The notes: a model not told the origin generated them from the letters alone. A stretch of 64,000 bases of DNA from Pedobacter cryoconitis (GCF_014200605.1 NZ_JACHCE010000002.1:239300-303299); one strand, 5' to 3'; counted from the stretch's first letter, positions 18,195 through 27,145 are shown. Made by a program: numbers and translations.

Positions 18195-20303
18195 TTGGAT
18201 AACAGTAAAATAAAAAGATATACCGTTACGGCGGCATTACCCTATACGAATGGTCCTGTACACATTGGGCATTTAGCCGGTGTTTATTTACCTGCTGATA
18301 CTTATGTGCGTTACCTTCGTTCGAATAAAAGAGATGTTAAATTTATTTGTGGTTCTGATGAAAATGGTGTTCCTATTACATTAAAGGCCAAAAAGGAAGG
18401 AGTTACTCCGCAAGTTGTAGTTGACAAATATCATAAAATTATAGGGGATTCTTTTAGAGAGTTCGGTGTGTCTTTTGATATCTATCACCGTACTTCTTCT
18501 GAAATGCATCATGAAACCGCATCTGATTTCTTTAAAACTCTTTATGATAAGGGTGTCTTTACTGAAGAGGTAACAGAACAGTATTATGATGAAAAAGCAC
18601 AGACTTTCCTTGCAGATCGTTATATCACCGGGACTTGTCCAAAGTGTGGTAACGAGAATGCTTATGGAGATCAGTGTGAGAACTGTGGGAGTACTTTAAA
18701 TGCGACTGATCTGATTAATCCAAAGTCAACGCTGTCTGGTGAGCCTCCTGTTCGCAGAGAGACGAAGAACTGGTTTCTTCCATTAGAAAAGTATGAAGAT
18801 CAGTTAAGAGCTTATATTGAAGGACACAAGGAGTGGAAACCGAATGTTTCTGGTCAGTGTCATAGCTGGTTAAATGCCGGTTTACAGCCAAGAGCGATGA
18901 CCAGGGATCTGGACTGGGGTGTAAAAGTTCCTGTAAAAGATGCTGAGGGTAAGGTCTTGTATGTGTGGTTTGACGCACCTATTGGTTATATTTCTGCAAC
19001 TAAAGAATTATTCCGTTTTTCCGGTACTGCAGGCGTAAATCCTAAGGCAGATGAGTATTATCTGAATAAGGATGAAGCGGCTCAGGGAAACTGGGAAGAT
19101 TACTGGAAAGATGATACGACTAAACTGGTTCATTTTATCGGAAAGGACAATATCGTATTCCATTGTATTATTTTTCCGGCCATGTTAATGGCTCATGGTG
19201 ATTATACTCTGGCTGATAATGTTCCTGCGAATGAATTTTTAAATTTAGAAGGACAGAAAATTTCTACTTCTAAAAACTGGGCTGTATGGTTAAATGAATA
19301 TTTGCTTGAATTTAAGGATAAACAGGACGTGTTACGTTATGTCCTGACTTCAACTGCTCCGGAAACCAAGGATAATGATTTTACCTGGAAAGATTTTCAG
19401 GCTAGAAATAATAACGAATTAGTTGCTGTATTAGGCAATTTCATCAATAGGGTGACTGTTCTTACACATAAGTACTTTGATGGCAAGGTGCCTGCTCTAA
19501 TGGAGCTGAATGAGCAAGATCAGCTGGTAATTGATGAGCTGGCTTTATATCCTGCTAAAATCGGCGCCTCTATAGAGACTTACAGATTCAGAGAGGCTTT
19601 AACAGAGGTGATGAATGTTGCACGTTTAGGAAATAAATACCTGGCGGAAACTGAACCATGGAAAGTTATTAAAACTGATGAAAACCGGGTAAGAACAATA
19701 TTAAATATCAGTTTACAGATTGTTGCAAGTCTGGAGATTCTGATAGAGCCATTTTTGCCGTTTACAGCTGCAAAATTAAAGGGCATGCTGAACCATGAAA
19801 GTCATTTATGGGGAGATGCTGGTCAAATGGGGTTATTACAGGCAGATCATCAGTTAAATGAAACTGCTTTATTGTTTGAAAAGGTAGAAGATACTGATGT
19901 TCAGGCTCAGATTGATAAGTTAAACCAGAGTAAGGTCGATAATATCGCAGCTAATGTTGTGGTTGCTCCTGCTAAAGAAAATATAGATTTCGAACAGTTT
20001 AGTGCCATGGATATCCGTGTAGCAACGATTATTGCTGCCGAAAAGGTGGAAAAGACTAAAAAATTACTGAAACTTACGCTGAATACGGGATTGGATGAAC
20101 GTACGGTGGTTTCAGGAATTGCAGAATATTTTACTCCTGAAGAGGTAATTGGTCAGCAGGTTAGCTTACTGATTAACCTTGCACCAAGAGAGATCAAAGG
20201 AATTTTATCTCAGGGAATGATTTTAATGTCTGAAAATTCAGATGGAAAACTTACTTTTGTGTCGCCTTTACAAAACCATGCGAATGGAAGTGTAATCAGG
20301 TAG
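18195..20303 (+). CDS. metG: Methionyl-tRNA synthetase
   Basis: Charges tRNA-Met with methionine. The catalytic domain has HIGH at 23-26 (counted from the TTG), a zinc knuckle [18 protein letters not shown], and the KMSKS loop as KISTS ([10 protein letters not shown]). An anticodon-binding domain follows, then a C-terminal EMAP/Trbp-type OB fold ([20 protein letters not shown]) that supports dimerisation and tRNA binding. Starting at TTG 18195 gives 702 residues beginning [20 protein letters not shown], close to the usual beginning. The upstream ATG at 18099 would add a cysteine/phenylalanine-rich 32-residue extension not expected in this family. The tRNA-Arg gene begins four bases after the stop. 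Confidence 0.93.
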   Translation: MDNSKIKRYTVTAALPYTNGPVHIGHLAGVYLPADTYVRYLRSNKRDVKFICGSDENGVPITLKAKKEGVTPQVVVDKYHKIIGDSFREFGVSFDIYHRTSSEMHHETASDFFKTLYDKGVFTEEVTEQYYDEKAQTFLADRYITGTCPKCGNENAYGDQCENCGSTLNATDLINPKSTLSGEPPVRRETKNWFLPLEKYEDQLRAYIEGHKEWKPNVSGQCHSWLNAGLQPRAMTRDLDWGVKVPVKDAEGKVLYVWFDAPIGYISATKELFRFSGTAGVNPKADEYYLNKDEAAQGNWEDYWKDDTTKLVHFIGKDNIVFHCIIFPAMLMAHGDYTLADNVPANEFLNLEGQKISTSKNWAVWLNEYLLEFKDKQDVLRYVLTSTAPETKDNDFTWKDFQARNNNELVAVLGNFINRVTVLTHKYFDGKVPALMELNEQDQLVIDELALYPAKIGASIETYRFREALTEVMNVARLGNKYLAETEPWKVIKTDENRVRTILNISLQIVASLEILIEPFLPFTAAKLKGMLNHESHLWGDAGQMGLLQADHQLNETALLFEKVEDTDVQAQIDKLNQSKVDNIAANVVVAPAKENIDFEQFSAMDIRVATIIAAEKVEKTKKLLKLTLNTGLDERTVVSGIAEYFTPEEVIGQQVSLLINLAPREIKGILSQGMILMSENSDGKLTFVSPLQNHANGSVIR

Positions 20304-20307
20304 TACA

Positions 20308-20379
20308 GGTCCCGTAGTTCAACGGATAGAATAGAAGTTTCCTAAACTTGAGATATGAGTTCGATTCTCGTCGGGACCA
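20308..20379 (+). tRNA. tRNA-Arg (anticodon CCT)
   Basis: A 72-nt cloverleaf without encoded CCA. The acceptor is GGTCCCG/CGGGACC (perfect) with discriminator A. The D stem is GTTC/GAAT, the anticodon loop TTCCTAA gives CCT at positions 34-36, and the T arm is ATGAG-TTCGATT-CTCGT. The outermost anticodon-stem pair (27-43) appears to be G-G. It reads AGG arginine codons. It starts four bases after metG and is probably processed from the same transcript, ending at the hairpin at 20387-20419. Confidence 0.93.
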
Positions 20380-20386
20380 CTTATTT

Positions 20387-20419
20387 AGCCAGCAGTTATA
20401 TATAACTGCTGGCTTTTTT
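20387..20419 (+). terminator. Terminator after metG/tRNA-Arg
   Basis: A perfect 28-nt palindrome (AGCCAGCAGTTATA and its complement meeting at 20400/20401) ends in CTTTTTT. It sits eight bases after the tRNA and probably ends a joint metG-tRNA transcript. Confidence 0.9.
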
Positions 20420-20643
20420 GCTTCAGGGGGCTTGAAGTTATGTATAAGTATTGACTTTAGTAATGTACTAACCCCATAATATATTCAACCTCGATGGATT
20501 ACTTACTGAGAGCAAAAGGATCGTTCGGACAAGACTTAATTCATGCATTTTAACGACTTTTTTTTATCCGGGAGTTATGAATGTTCCGTATATTCATGAG
20601 TTAGCCGTCAGTTAAAAAAGTAAAAATAAATAAACTGAAAATT

Positions 20644-21273
20644 ATGAAAAGCCTTTATCTATACTTTTTATGTATTTTAATTTCAGTCCAAATGAATTCA
20701 TCTGCTCAAAATATTAAAAATAAAGGCAATTATACTTATCTGGTAAGAGAAGAAAAAGGCGACTTAAATAATGATGGTAAAATGGACAGAATAACGGTGA
20801 AAATGGATTTAACAGATGAAACCAGGCCACTAAGATTTCAAGTTTTTCTATCTCAGCCAAATGGAAAATTGACTTTAGCTGTATCTTCAACCAAAGTAAT
20901 TGAGCCACAATATCCTGTTGAAAAGCAAGGGAAGCCTAATGGATACCAAATTCCAAGTTTTTTTATTGAAAAAGGGATTTTGAGAATGTGGAGTGAAATT
21001 GAAGGGGGAAACATTACTTACGATTTCAAATATAACAATGGCAATTTTGAATTAATTAAGGTTAAAAAGTTTACTCATGATGAAACGAAAGGATATATTG
21101 ACGAATATACTATTTTTACAGAAACTGAATTTAACTTAATCTCGGGGCTCAGAACCGAAACTGATGATAGGTCAGATTCAGGGGGGATATTAAGTAAAAG
21201 GAAAAAAATAGTTTTAATCAGACCTTTGCCGAAACTTCAGGATTTCAAATTTTCCGATAAAAAAATATATTAA
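20644..21273 (+). CDS. Exported protein of unknown function with EF-hand-like loop
   Basis: A 209-residue protein with a signal peptide (MKSLYLYFLCILISVQMNSSAQ). Right after it, GDLNNDGKMDRI resembles a calcium-binding VCBS/dockerin-type loop (DxNxDGxxD). The rest is predicted beta-rich with an acidic-polar character and no catalytic motif I recognise. The gene is visibly AT-rich compared with neighbours. It lies between the tRNA-Arg terminator and another small exported protein, an arrangement compatible with an accessory insertion, though no repeat boundary was found. Confidence 0.7.
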   Translation: MKSLYLYFLCILISVQMNSSAQNIKNKGNYTYLVREEKGDLNNDGKMDRITVKMDLTDETRPLRFQVFLSQPNGKLTLAVSSTKVIEPQYPVEKQGKPNGYQIPSFFIEKGILRMWSEIEGGNITYDFKYNNGNFELIKVKKFTHDETKGYIDEYTIFTETEFNLISGLRTETDDRSDSGGILSKRKKIVLIRPLPKLQDFKFSDKKIY

Positions 21274-21390
21274 AAGAACTGGAGTAATATCGGCTTGAAA
21301 ATATGGGTGGGTTTTAAATTCTGAACAAGAAGAGTTTATATAGGATTTTAATATTTTTTATAGCTAATAAAAACAAGATTGCTTATAGTG

Positions 21391-21750
21391 ATGAAAGGAA
21401 AACTAATCATATTAATCGTTTTAACCTTTTTGAGTTGTAATTCTGCAACTAAAGATCAGGAAAAGAGAATCATTGGTAATTGGGTTGGAGATATAAAACT
21501 TCCTAAAACGGGTAAATACATCGGGAAAATGTATTTACAGTTCACTCAAAAGGGTGAATTTTTTCAAAAAACCGGGGAAGGAAGTGAACAGGTTGTTTCA
21601 AAAATGACTTATAAACTTAGTAAGAATAAAATTTTTTACAAAGGGAAAGCAACCTCAAATGAAGAATTCGATTCTAATTATTCTTTTAAGGGAGATACTT
21701 TAGTTGTTGAATATGAAGGTGAAAAAGCTGATTATATAAGAATTAAATAA
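21391..21750 (+). CDS. Small lipoprotein, lipocalin-like fold possible
   Basis: A 119-residue lipoprotein with a signal ending LTFLSCNS. The order IIGNWVGDI, then KMYLQFTQKGEFFQ, then a final VVEYEGEKADYIRIK looks like the small 'lipocalin-like' lipoproteins of Bacteroidota, in which a GxW motif begins a short beta-barrel. The ATG at 21391 is used in preference to an in-frame TTG at 21379. No operon partner or substrate can be inferred. The gene is AT-rich like its upstream neighbour. Confidence 0.65.
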   Translation: MKGKLIILIVLTFLSCNSATKDQEKRIIGNWVGDIKLPKTGKYIGKMYLQFTQKGEFFQKTGEGSEQVVSKMTYKLSKNKIFYKGKATSNEEFDSNYSFKGDTLVVEYEGEKADYIRIK

Positions 21751-21892
21751 AATTGGATTAGTATTTAAGATTGAAATGATAAATGTTTTGTCTTTTCTGA
21801 CTTACAGGCTGCAACGGAAATTAGTTTGATAGCCATGTCTCATGTAGACACAGTTATCATCCCTGGATTTAAAAGAAGCCGTAAATTGAATA

Positions 21893-22861
21893 TTAATAGA
21901 TTTTTTGAACCGTTTTAAGAAGATCATGCGGATAGCCCAATGTTATTCTGCTAACGCTTTCTAAACGTTCAACCTGATCGTGGCTTAAACGAATATTAAG
22001 CGCCTTTAAGTTGTCGGTTAGATGAGTGAGTGTACGGGCCCCAACTATAGGGAAAGCATTTTTAGTCAGTGTCCAGGCTAATGCTACCTGGCCCGGTGTT
22101 GCCTGAACTTCTGCTGCTATCAATTCTAACTGATCTATAATAGTTTTGGTAGCTATATCTTCTTTGAAACTACCCTGTGCAGACTGTGTTAGCCGACCTG
22201 TATCGCCTTTACGATATTTGCCTGTCAACAATCCCCCTGCTAATGGAGAATATAACATTGTGCCCAGTCCAAAGTGGGTAGCCATTGTCATTAACTCCCG
22301 GTCTGCAGCTCGTTGGACAAGATTATATTCTATTTGTAAAGCGGTTAACGGAATTATACTGGCGATAGCCGATGCCTTCCATGCAGGAAAATTAGCCAGT
22401 CCCGTGTACAATATTTTACCAGATTTAACGAGATCCTCAAGTCCCCGGATCGTTTCTTCAAGCGGAGTAACACCGTCATCATAATGGGGCATATAAATAT
22501 CAATATAATCAGTATTCAGTCGCTTCAGGCTGGCATCAACAGACTGACGTATAACCTTGCGGTGGTTACCCAGATTAGCGGGTTCCGGATTCGTCTCACT
22601 ACTGCGTGTATATTTAGTACAGATAATGAAATTATGTCTTTGTGATTTAATAAATTCTCCAACTATGGCTTCCGCTTCTCCAAGTTGATATTGGTCAGCA
22701 ACGTCAATAAAATTGCCTCCTGCATCTTTGTAAGCCGCCAGGATTTTTGAAATTTCGCCGGCATTGGCTCCATGCCCACGACGTTCACCAAAACTTGCTG
22801 CTCCCAAAACGAGCTCACTGGCCGGAAGGCCTGATTGTGTTCCGAATAATTTATATTTCAT
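21893..22861 (-). CDS. Aldo/keto reductase
   Basis: A 322-residue NADPH-dependent oxidoreductase of the AKR superfamily with a TIM-barrel layout. The catalytic tetrad is readable as Asp and Tyr in DVADQYQLGEAE, Lys in IICTKYTRS and His in IYMPHYDDG. The C-terminal cofactor segment is FPIVGARTLTHLTDNL. It probably reduces aldehydes or ketones; the exact substrate is unknown. It is divergently transcribed from an HxlR regulator with a perfect 12-bp palindrome in the shared 91-base gap, so redox- or aldehyde-responsive control is likely. Confidence 0.88.
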   Translation of the reverse strand: MKYKLFGTQSGLPASELVLGAASFGERRGHGANAGEISKILAAYKDAGGNFIDVADQYQLGEAEAIVGEFIKSQRHNFIICTKYTRSSETNPEPANLGNHRKVIRQSVDASLKRLNTDYIDIYMPHYDDGVTPLEETIRGLEDLVKSGKILYTGLANFPAWKASAIASIIPLTALQIEYNLVQRAADRELMTMATHFGLGTMLYSPLAGGLLTGKYRKGDTGRLTQSAQGSFKEDIATKTIIDQLELIAAEVQATPGQVALAWTLTKNAFPIVGARTLTHLTDNLKALNIRLSHDQVERLESVSRITLGYPHDLLKTVQKIY

Positions 22862-22897
22862 ATTTCAAAGCTCGCCGTATAAGCAGATAAAGTCAAG

Positions 22898-22917
22898 TAT
22901 AGCTGAATTCAGCCATA
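22898..22917. promoter_or_regulatory. Palindromic operator candidate between aldo/keto reductase and HxlR
   Basis: GCTGAATTCAGC (22902-22913) is a perfect 12-bp palindrome, extended by TAT/ATA arms with one mismatch. It sits midway between the two divergent starts. On the minus strand it overlaps a near-consensus -7 box TATACTTG (complement of 22894-22901). HxlR dimers bind such short palindromes, so autoregulation plus control of the reductase is plausible. Confidence 0.55.
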
Positions 22918-22952
22918 TCAGATAAGACAATAGTATGACCTATATTTGTAGA

Positions 22953-23300
22953 ATGTATGAAAGGAAACTACCTATACAATTTGAATGCGGCCTTCACCTT
23001 TTTATGGAGGTGATGAATGGGAAATGGAAAATCAACCTGATATGGTGTATTTACAATGGCATTAAAAGACCAGGTGAATTACATCGCAGGATGCCTAAAG
23101 CTTCCCGCCGATTATTGGATACTCAACTGAAGCAACTCACAAACCTTGGTATTATTACCAAAACAATATTTAACCAACGACCTTTAAAAGTAGAATACGA
23201 ACTCACAGCGTTGGGCCTGACATTGATTCCTGTAATAGAAGTAACCGCACAATGGGGTGAAACTCACCGCGACGTGCTGGAGCCCTTATTTCAGTCATAG
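22953..23300 (+). CDS. HxlR-family winged-helix transcriptional regulator
   Basis: A 115-residue MarR-like regulator of the HxlR type. The single domain shows FMEVMNGKWKINLIWCIYNGIKRPGEL-style recognition features, RRLLDTQLKQLTNLGII (wing entry) and the final LTALGLTLIPVIEVTAQWG helix. A cysteine (ECGLH) lies near the N-terminus, the position used by some HxlR/YodB proteins for electrophile sensing. The ATG at 22953 is preferred; an earlier ATG at 22935 would place a TATATTTG -7-like box inside the gene. It is divergent from an aldo/keto reductase, its likely target. Confidence 0.85.
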   Translation: MYERKLPIQFECGLHLFMEVMNGKWKINLIWCIYNGIKRPGELHRRMPKASRRLLDTQLKQLTNLGIITKTIFNQRPLKVEYELTALGLTLIPVIEVTAQWGETHRDVLEPLFQS

Positions 23301-23352
23301 GTTGCACCTTTGGCGGTTGGAACTCAAAGTCTTTAGTGCCTGCAACTGTATT

Positions 23353-23410
23353 ATTTTGTAATTAACAATAAAAGCCACTAATCAGTGGCTTTTATTGTTA
23401 ATTACAAAAT
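23353..23410. terminator. Very long perfect-stem bidirectional terminator
   Basis: A 27-bp perfect stem (23353-23379 with 23384-23410) around the 4-base loop AATC. The core is AAAGCCACT/AGTGGCTTT, flanked by AT-rich arms. It lies between the convergent HxlR and alcohol dehydrogenase genes and has U-rich arms on both strands, so it should stop both. Confidence 0.88.
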
Positions 23411-23423
23411 GTAAATCTTACAA

Positions 23424-24464
23424 CTAAAGTGTTGCCATATCAATAACAAACCTATAGCGAACATCTCCTTTTAACATCCTTTCGTAAGATGCAGTGATAT
23501 CCTTAATGTCAATAACCTCAACATCAGAAACGATATCGTGTTCTGCGCAGAAATCAAGCATTTCCTGAGTTTCAGCAATACCTCCGATACCTGAACCTGC
23601 AACACTTTTGCGGCCCCCTAATAACGAGAATGGTTGGATTGCATAAGCCTCAGAAGGAACACCTACACAAATATGTGTACCATTGGTTCTCAACAATGAA
23701 ATATACATATCCATATCATGTACAGCAGATACAGTATCTAAAATGAAGTCAAATGAACCTTTTACTGCTTCAAGCTGAGCTGGGTCTGAAGTCACTACAA
23801 AGTGATGTGCGCCTAATTCTTTTGCAGCAGCCTCTTTAGCAGGAGAAGTACTTAATACAGTAACCTCTGCGCCAAAAGCGACACCAAATTTAACACCCAT
23901 GTGTCCTAAACCACCTAAACCTAAAACGGCAAGTTTATGGCCTTTTCCAACTTTCCAGTGGCGTAAAGGTGAGTAGGTAGTGATACCTGCACAAAGTAAA
24001 GGTGCTGTTGCTGCCAGAGATAATTTCTCTGAAATGTGCAATACAAATTCTTCACGAACAACAATTGTGTTAGAGTAACCACCGTAAGTTGGCACTCCTG
24101 ATCTGTCGATATTATTATAAGTCTGTGTACTTCCTTCCAGGCAGTATTGCTCCAGACCATCCTTGCAGTTCTCACAAATCTGACACGAATCGACCATACA
24201 GCCAACACCAGCAAGTTCTCCTACGCTGAATTTCTTTACATGGTCACCTACTTTAACAATCTTACCTACAATCTCATGTCCTGGGACCATTGGGAATACA
24301 CCCGGAAACCAGTCATTTTTAATCTGATGAAGGTCAGAATGGCAAACGCCACAATATGATATTTCAATTTGGACGTCATGCGGTCCGACTTCCCTGTGTT
24401 CAAAATTCCAGGGAGCTAAGTCTGTTTGAGCATCCTGTGCTGCATATCCTTTTGCTTGTATCAT
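23424..24464 (-). CDS. NAD(P)-dependent zinc alcohol dehydrogenase, cinnamyl-alcohol-dehydrogenase type
   Basis: A 346-residue medium-chain dehydrogenase. Catalytic zinc ligands are in CGVCHSDLH and VPGHE. The structural zinc site is the cysteine cluster CQICENCKDGLEQYC plus neighbours. The Rossmann motif GLGGLGHMG follows. This layout matches the CAD/YahK-like subgroup that reduces a broad range of aldehydes with NADPH. The start at 24464 (MIQAKGYAA) is supported by a promoter-like ATTG-N19-TACATTTG just upstream; a start at 24518 would extend upstream of that promoter. An AraC-type gene lies upstream on the same strand. Confidence 0.9.
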   Translation of the reverse strand: MIQAKGYAAQDAQTDLAPWNFEHREVGPHDVQIEISYCGVCHSDLHQIKNDWFPGVFPMVPGHEIVGKIVKVGDHVKKFSVGELAGVGCMVDSCQICENCKDGLEQYCLEGSTQTYNNIDRSGVPTYGGYSNTIVVREEFVLHISEKLSLAATAPLLCAGITTYSPLRHWKVGKGHKLAVLGLGGLGHMGVKFGVAFGAEVTVLSTSPAKEAAAKELGAHHFVVTSDPAQLEAVKGSFDFILDTVSAVHDMDMYISLLRTNGTHICVGVPSEAYAIQPFSLLGGRKSVAGSGIGGIAETQEMLDFCAEHDIVSDVEVIDIKDITASYERMLKGDVRYRFVIDMATL

Positions 24465-24488
24465 GGTTAAAATCTTTTTTATGTAATA

Positions 24489-24519
24489 CAAATGTATGGG
24501 CTGGAATTTGAACTCCAAT
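24489..24519 (-). promoter_or_regulatory. Candidate promoter for the alcohol dehydrogenase
   Basis: Read on the minus strand: ATTG (complement of 24516-24519), 19 bases, then TACATTTG (complement of 24489-24496). The -7 box matches TAnnTTTG exactly and the -33 box has one mismatch to TTTG. The start site would be near 24484, leaving a leader of about 20 bases. Confidence 0.5.
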
Positions 24520-24548
24520 TAAGAATTTCAAAGCAATACTTATACTTT

Positions 24549-25436
24549 TCAAAGAGTTTTTCTTAAAGTCATTGGAGTTTGTCCGGTATGCTTTTTAAAG
24601 AAATTATTAAAATATGAAGCATAATCAAAACCAAGACTGCGTGCTATCTCTGCTACATTCCAGTCGGTATGCATTAATAAAGACCTTGCTTCAGCAAGTA
24701 TTCTGTTATTAATGTGATGAGTGGTTGACCTGCCTGTCACCTCACTTACTGCTGCATTTAAATGATTAACGTGAATAGCAAGCAGGTCGGCGTAGTCACT
24801 TGCTTTTTTGAGTATAAGGGTATATTGCTGGGAGTCTACGGGAAATTGTTTTTCCAGTAGATCCAAAAATAATTTCGCAATGCGCGATGACGCTTTCTGC
24901 GGCGAAAAATAGGCGATGGCAGGCTGCATTTTAATCGCTTCGTGAATGATGAGATTCAGATAGTTTCGGATAAGATCATGTTTGTAAATATATTCACTCT
25001 CCTGTTCCAGTTTCATCCTGTTAAAGATGCTATTGATGTAATCGGCTTGCAAATCATTCAGAAAATAAACAGGATCACCACCAGGCTTGAATAAATTTGA
25101 TTCTTCAAGGTTGTGCGTACGCCCGTTTTCCTGAAGAAACTCTTTTGTAAATACACAAAAGTGTCCTACTTTGGTTTCTGGGTTGCCTTCCCATGAATAG
25201 GGAATCATGGGAGTGGTGAATACTAATGCAGGGCCGTTGATCTCAATAGCTCTGTTGGGATAATAAAGTATACTGTTACCTTCCAGCGTTAGTGTGATTT
25301 TATAAAAATCACGACGGTTATAGGAAGCCAGGCTACAGTTGGCTGTGCAGGTGTCGGCTACCCTGAATTGTGTACGCTCAGTATTTATGTTTTGTAAATA
25401 TTGGTCTGTGATGCCTGCTTCCTCTGGTAAACTCAT
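24549..25436 (-). CDS. AraC-family transcriptional regulator
   Basis: A 295-residue regulator. The C-terminal 100 residues carry two helix-turn-helix motifs: LLAIHVNHLNAAVSEVTG and the strongly AraC-like WNVAEIARSLGFDYASYFNNFF, ending KKHTGQTPMTLRK. The N-terminal half resembles a cupin-like sensor (YYPNRAIEINGPALVFTTP). Counting from ATG 25436 drops a weak TTG start seven codons upstream. It lies 84 bases upstream of the zinc alcohol dehydrogenase on the same strand and is its most likely regulator. Confidence 0.87.
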   Translation of the reverse strand: MSLPEEAGITDQYLQNINTERTQFRVADTCTANCSLASYNRRDFYKITLTLEGNSILYYPNRAIEINGPALVFTTPMIPYSWEGNPETKVGHFCVFTKEFLQENGRTHNLEESNLFKPGGDPVYFLNDLQADYINSIFNRMKLEQESEYIYKHDLIRNYLNLIIHEAIKMQPAIAYFSPQKASSRIAKLFLDLLEKQFPVDSQQYTLILKKASDYADLLAIHVNHLNAAVSEVTGRSTTHHINNRILAEARSLLMHTDWNVAEIARSLGFDYASYFNNFFKKHTGQTPMTLRKTL

Positions 25437-25510
25437 AGACAAAGTTAAATATTTCAAAGAGAAAAAGCATTGATCGGTTTTTGGGTAGCGAAGCCAGGTT
25501 TGAAAATAAT

Positions 25511-25554
25511 AAGAGCCTGAGGACAGTGGTATGATTTGTTGTCAGCAGGCTCTT
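25511..25554 (-). terminator. Hairpin terminator after the 521-residue lipoprotein gene
   Basis: AAGAGCCTG (25511-25519) pairs with CAGGCTCTT (25546-25554), with an inner GACA/TGTC pairing. Read on the minus strand it is followed by ATTATTTT. It lies 25 bases beyond the stop of the lipoprotein gene. Confidence 0.6.
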
Positions 25555-25579
25555 AAAGTATTGTGAGAAACTAATTTAA

Positions 25580-27145
25580 TTATTCTGGATCAACATCAGC
25601 AGAAGTGGCCAGGATAGTTTTAATAATTGTTGTTTTTGTGCTTCCGTTATTTGGTACCACATCAAAGGAAATTCTTACAGCATAAGCCCCTACTGATGGT
25701 CCCCAGCTGGGAGCCTGGCTTGTTTTGAAAGTTCTTGTAAAAGAGGCTGTGCCGTCACCGGTCATGGCAACTAATGTTTCAGTTTGAGGCGTAATATACT
25801 CCCCTACATATCCGGTTCCTTTTACAGGACTCTTAACATCAATTAAAACAAATTGCTTTCTTAAATTCTGAATGCTCGCTCCGTCTGGTGTCTGATTAAT
25901 CAAATCCGGGTTCCATATCATGGAAAAAGAGTTATAGTCAAGAGCAAATTCTGCTGTTGTCTGAGAGTCAACCTCTCCATCGTATTTGTACATCCATTTT
26001 TTGATAATCGGAGTGCCTACGATATTAAAAACCCCGAGTTTCTTCGTGTATATTGGGATTATACCGCTTTCAGGGGCAGTTAGGTTTTGAGTCCCGGAGA
26101 AAAGGACATCGAAGGTTCCCAGACCAGTAGGAGAGCCTGTTCCGGTCCCCTCAAGTTTTATGGAAGTGTTTATTTTTAGATTTACCTTCTCAGTACTGTA
26201 AGTAGTCCCTGTATCATTTTTACCTAAAATAGCATTAAATATACTTTTTGGGAGATCTTTAATGACGCTTGATGATTTAATAGATTCAAGAGCTCCTTCT
26301 GTTATTTGTGACATTTTCAATGCGCTAAGCCCATCTTTGAAAATACTTTTTAATGCAGCAGAAGCACCTGAACTGATGGCTCCCATACCAAGGTTCATTG
26401 CGCCATTAACTAATGTTGACCACAAAGAGCTTCCTGTTTTTTGAGGGACCTGTATTGTTCCGTCAATTGTGCCGGTCTGACTACCTGTGAAGCTATATTT
26501 AGTTACATCCTGCCCCATTAATCCTATTTTTAACACATTAGCTGCATAGCTTTGAGGATAAATTGATTCGTCATATGCCAGCTCAAATTGTTCTGCATAC
26601 CAACAGCCATTCGGTTGTACCTTTTTCTCCAGCTGTACTCTGGTTGTATAGAGTAATTTAATGGAGTTATCGACTAATTCCCCCTGTTCAAAGTTTAGTA
26701 CTTTGGAATTATTTGCGGTACCGTTTAAGCCTAGTTCCCAGACAATATTCTTTGTTGGACTAAAATTAGTATTATCCAAATAATAATAGATGCGTAAAAG
26801 GCCCCTGTATCTGTTGTATATAACGAAATACTTCTTTTGGGTATCAACCGGATTTACAGCAAAAGTATTCATATAAAGTTCCCACCCATCTGCTGGCTTC
26901 ATATCACTCATGTATTCTGTAGGAAACTCTCTGGAAGTCCCGCCCGCAAACGGAGAGAGAATATTTGTATTGAACCAAGGGTAAGTCTGGTTGGTCCAGA
27001 TTAAATCTGCAGACGGAATATAATTTATTTTTTTGTCGGTAGCGAGCTCTTTTCCGGGTATTACTGTGTGGTCCTTTTTACACGACGAAAATGCGAGTAA
27101 AGATGCAGTTAAAAAAATAAAGTGTTTAGTCGTTTTTGAATACAT
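25580..27145 (-). CDS. Uncharacterised 521-residue lipoprotein with central helical segment
   Basis: I do not recognise this family. The protein begins with a lipoprotein signal (lipobox cysteine C22, AFSSCKKD). Residues about 40-235 and 315-521 look beta-rich with many Thr/Gly/Tyr. Between them, about 239-309, lies a Gly/Ala/Ser/Leu/Ile-rich, apparently helical block (LVNGAMNLGMGAISSGASAA then LKSIFKDGLSAL). Such an arrangement of beta domains around one amphipathic or hydrophobic helical block occurs in membrane-inserting or surface-assembly proteins, but this is only an analogy. It is a single gene with its own terminator and an AT-rich 285-base region upstream. Confidence 0.7.
   Translation of the reverse strand: MYSKTTKHFIFLTASLLAFSSCKKDHTVIPGKELATDKKINYIPSADLIWTNQTYPWFNTNILSPFAGGTSREFPTEYMSDMKPADGWELYMNTFAVNPVDTQKKYFVIYNRYRGLLRIYYYLDNTNFSPTKNIVWELGLNGTANNSKVLNFEQGELVDNSIKLLYTTRVQLEKKVQPNGCWYAEQFELAYDESIYPQSYAANVLKIGLMGQDVTKYSFTGSQTGTIDGTIQVPQKTGSSLWSTLVNGAMNLGMGAISSGASAALKSIFKDGLSALKMSQITEGALESIKSSSVIKDLPKSIFNAILGKNDTGTTYSTEKVNLKINTSIKLEGTGTGSPTGLGTFDVLFSGTQNLTAPESGIIPIYTKKLGVFNIVGTPIIKKWMYKYDGEVDSQTTAEFALDYNSFSMIWNPDLINQTPDGASIQNLRKQFVLIDVKSPVKGTGYVGEYITPQTETLVAMTGDGTASFTRTFKTSQAPSWGPSVGAYAVRISFDVVPNNGSTKTTIIKTILATSADVDPE

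Noticed and set aside
20308..20379. tRNA-Arg as an integration site with a flanking direct repeat
   Set aside because: No second copy of the tRNA 3' end was seen downstream, and no integrase gene is present in the window.
20494..20553. Nineteen-codon open frame beginning with ATG after the tRNA terminator
   Set aside because: Too short, with no start signal or recognisable product; consistent with chance.
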